Assembly (NCBI GenBank): GCA_013214885.1
Contig: JABSRS010000214.1
Span: forward strand, 1 to 6,251
Direction: 5' to 3'
Length of the DNA stretch: 6,251 nt
DNA from: Gammaproteobacteria bacterium
GTDB lineage: Bacteria > Pseudomonadota > Gammaproteobacteria > Enterobacterales > Psychrobiaceae
Shown: piece by piece, positions 4,641 to 6,251 of the stretch
How positions within the stretch are numbered: the stretch's first letter is position 1
Layout: each line of letters opens with the position of its first letter
Notes under the pieces: generated by a model
The model's input: only the letters and a program-made list of their open reading frames with translations
Database searches by the model: none
What the model was told of the DNA's origin: nothing
Translations under genes and position numbers: made by a program

Positions 4641-4980
4641 CGGCATTACCCATACAAAACTTAATCTCCAACTCAACATTGGCACAATAAACCCTATGGC
4701 GCTATGCCCCACAAGCGCCTTAGAAAATACTGATCATCCGCTGTGCACCACAGTCTACTTCGGACTCTCGGTTTTTTTACAAGGTTGTTGCCATCAACAC
4801 CCAAATACTACTTAGCCATTTTGCCCTTAACATAGTTAATAAAGCTGGAAATCTTCAAATCCTCTCAATAAATAGCTTCCAGTAAATCACAAGGCTACCA
4901 AAGGGTAAAAATGATGATTTAATATGTTGAATCAAAGGGGAGGGTAATAAAAAAGTAATGGTAATTTCACGATGATCAGT
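4641..4980. other. Gene-free stretch between the last attC and the alcohol dehydrogenase promoter
   Basis: I find no supported gene in about 340 bases. Weak structures are GGCGCT/AGCGCC (4698-4703 with 4714-4719) and CTGTG-CAC-CACAG-like symmetry at 4741-4751. A short AGTC/GACT stem (4752-4755 with 4763-4766) is followed by GCTCTCGG-type sequence and seven T's (4772-4778), which could be a feeble rightward terminator. CTGGAA/TTCCAG near 4844-4880 is probably chance. The sequence AATTAAC expected as R'' of a further cassette starting TTAATT is absent, so this is most likely chromosome flanking the array end. Confidence 0.5.
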
Positions 4981-4994
4981 TTGTTTTAGATCAA
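4981..4994 (+). promoter_or_regulatory. FNR/EtrA-like binding site upstream of the alcohol dehydrogenase
   Basis: TTGTTTTAGATCAA matches nine of the ten defined bases of the FNR consensus TTGAT-N4-ATCAA. Its centre at 4987.5 lies about 41.5 bases before a transcription start expected near 5029, the classic class II activator position. A -10-like TTATAT sits at 5017-5022 to fit. This suggests oxygen-dependent control of an enzyme that typically works in fermentation or anaerobic redox balance. A CRP-type site is a weaker alternative because the TGTGA half is missing. Confidence 0.5.
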
Positions 4995-5016
4995 ATTGCG
5001 ATGTTCAGTTTCCTGA

Positions 5017-5022
5017 TTATAT
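5017..5022 (+). promoter_or_regulatory. Putative -10 box of the alcohol dehydrogenase promoter
   Basis: TTATAT lies where a class II FNR-dependent promoter needs its -10 hexamer, giving a start near 5029 and a leader of about 23 bases that contains AAGGA (5040-5044). No good -35 box is seen at the matching distance, consistent with activator dependence. Sequence inference only. Confidence 0.4.
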
Positions 5023-5051
5023 GGTGTTATAAACTACAAAAGGAAATTGAT

Positions 5052-6200
5052 ATGAGCACAGCATTTTATATCCCACCAGTTAACTTAATGGGCGAAGGTT
5101 GTTTAGAGCAGGCCGTTGAATTTATTCAAGGCCTAGGTTTTAAACAAGGTTTAGTGGTGACCGATCAGGTACTCAACAAAATAGGTTTAGTTAAACAATT
5201 TACCGATATGCTCAATGCCAAAGACATTGCAACGTTGGTGTTTGATAAGGCGCAAGCTAACCCAACAATCAGCAATGTTAATGATGGTTTAGAGGTGTTA
5301 AAACATCATGATTGTGATTTTGTGGTGTCATTCGGTGGTGGTTCACCCCATGATTGCGCTAAAGGTATCGCACTTGTTGCTGCCAATGGCGGCAAGATTG
5401 CCGATTACGAAGGCGTCGACAAATCAGCTAAACCACAAATGCCATTAATTGCGATTAATACCACCGCTGGCACGGCGTCTGAAATGACCCGTTTCTGTAT
5501 TATTACCGATGAAGAACGACACGTTAAAATGGCGATTGTCGATAAACACACCACCCCTATTTTATCGGTCAATGATCCATCATTAATGGTCGCAATGCCT
5601 GCGTCATTGACTGCCGCCACTGGCATGGATGCGTTAACCCATGCAATCGAAGCTTACGTGTCAACCGCAGCAACGCCTGTTACTGATGCCGTGGCAATTA
5701 AAGCTATTGAATTAATCAAAGTAAACTTGCCTTTAGCGGTGAGTAACGGCGAGAACATGGCGGCTCGAGAGCAAATGGCTTATGCTCAATTTATGGCTGG
5801 CATGGCATTTAACAATGCATCATTAGGCTATGTTCATGCGATGGCGCACCAACTCGGTGGTTTTTATGACCTTCCTCATGGGGTTTGTAATGCGGTGTTA
5901 TTACCACATGTTCAGCGTTATAACGCCCAGGTTTGTCCAGCCAGATTATCGGATGTTGCTGTAGCAATGGGGGTTGATGTGTCTAACATGACCACTAAAG
6001 AAGGTGCTGCCGCGGCAATTACCGCGATTGAGCAATTATCGAAAACTGTTGGTATTCCAGCAGGTCTTGAAGATTTAGGCGTCAAGGCTCAGGATATTTC
6101 GGTATTAACCGATAATGCACTCAAAGATGTCTGTGGCTTGACCAATCCAAAGCAAGCAACTCATCAAGAGATTTGTGATATTTTTACTGCTGCGATGTAA
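5052..6200 (+). CDS. adhB: Iron-dependent (group III) NAD-linked alcohol dehydrogenase
   Basis: The protein is 382 residues from ATG 5052, with AAGGA seven bases ahead. An in-frame ATG at 5001 adds 17 odd hydrophobic residues and lies within the promoter, so it is rejected. The length and the opening [13 protein letters not shown] match the Zymomonas ADH2 / YiaY type. The N-terminal Rossmann-like half carries the nucleotide motif GGGSPHD (residues 95-101) and TTAGTASE (137-144). The helical half holds the metal ligands D193 and H197 ([12 protein letters not shown]), H262 ([11 protein letters not shown]) and H276 (LPHGVCNA), with the usual 14-residue spacing. It interconverts alcohols such as ethanol with aldehydes using NAD(H) in the cytoplasm; exact substrate cannot be read. 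It is intact and monocistronic here, lies outside the cassette array and is probably an old chromosomal resident. The symbol follows family usage and is less certain than the function. Confidence 0.96.
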   Translation: MSTAFYIPPVNLMGEGCLEQAVEFIQGLGFKQGLVVTDQVLNKIGLVKQFTDMLNAKDIATLVFDKAQANPTISNVNDGLEVLKHHDCDFVVSFGGGSPHDCAKGIALVAANGGKIADYEGVDKSAKPQMPLIAINTTAGTASEMTRFCIITDEERHVKMAIVDKHTTPILSVNDPSLMVAMPASLTAATGMDALTHAIEAYVSTAATPVTDAVAIKAIELIKVNLPLAVSNGENMAAREQMAYAQFMAGMAFNNASLGYVHAMAHQLGGFYDLPHGVCNAVLLPHVQRYNAQVCPARLSDVAVAMGVDVSNMTTKEGAAAAITAIEQLSKTVGIPAGLEDLGVKAQDISVLTDNALKDVCGLTNPKQATHQEICDIFTAAM

Positions 6201-6251
6201 CATTTAAATCATGTATCAAATCTAATATCAAATCCAGTACTAAAGAAAGGG

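Noticed and set aside
4635..5051. A fourth cassette downstream of attC3
   Set aside because: A cassette starting TTAATT should end with an R'' like AATTAAC. None is present in this stretch, and the next gene is a housekeeping-type enzyme with its own promoter.
5405..5626. Minus-strand 73-codon frame within the alcohol dehydrogenase
   Set aside because: It is antisense to a conserved enzyme with all its motifs and has no start signals.
1..6251. CRISPR array, tRNA, rRNA or defence system
   Set aside because: No regularly spaced repeats, cloverleaf or known defence gene was seen on either strand.

Overview
The window looks like a moderately AT-rich gammaproteobacterial chromosome. Shewanella or a close marine relative is my best guess, based on the style of the iron-dependent alcohol dehydrogenase, an FNR-like site in front of it, an IS91 element that carries its own tyrosine recombinase, and scattered integron attC sites. 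This assignment is inference; there is no rRNA or other marker gene here.

Layout from left to right. Positions 1-218 are the 3' end of a gene resembling the long IS200/REP-type tyrosine transposases. Positions 219-514 are intergenic, with a perfect 14-bp tandem repeat and then a strong promoter whose core contains a palindrome. Positions 515-1916 hold a three-gene operon: an ArsR-family repressor, an AHSA1/SRPBCC protein that overlaps it by 11 bases, and a membrane-anchored SRPBCC protein. Positions 1933-1992 are an integron attC site. Positions 2008-2355 encode a small four-helix DoxX-like membrane protein, followed by a second attC (2343-2405). Positions about 2406-4528 carry a decayed IS91-family element on the minus strand: a tyrosine recombinase with an internal deletion and a frameshift, then a frameshifted Y2 HUH transposase. 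A third, longer attC lies at 4529-4640. After about 410 bases without a gene comes an intact Fe-dependent alcohol dehydrogenase (5052-6200), which looks like ordinary chromosome.

The main result is that three attC recombination sites, all in the same orientation, break this stretch into integron gene cassettes. The ends of each complete cassette can be read to the base, because the first bases of a cassette are complementary to the R'' box of its own attC: 11 bp for the DoxX cassette (1987-2399), and 7 bp extended with a one-base bulge for the cassette that holds the IS91 element (2400-4634). No integron integrase gene is present. The window is therefore either the distal end of a chromosomal integron or a cluster of attC sites lacking an integrase. 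Array polarity is left to right, so an intI, if there is one, should lie to the left.

The ArsR, AHSA1, SRPBCC and DoxX-like genes all read rightwards and could be transcribed together from the autoregulated-looking promoter at 481-508. The DoxX gene is nevertheless a physically separate mobile unit joined to the operon by attC1. The IS91 element is almost certainly unable to move by itself. I see no clear evidence of a wholly new biological system. The unusual parts are the integron cassette structure, the apparently leaderless ArsR promoter, and the element trapped inside a cassette.
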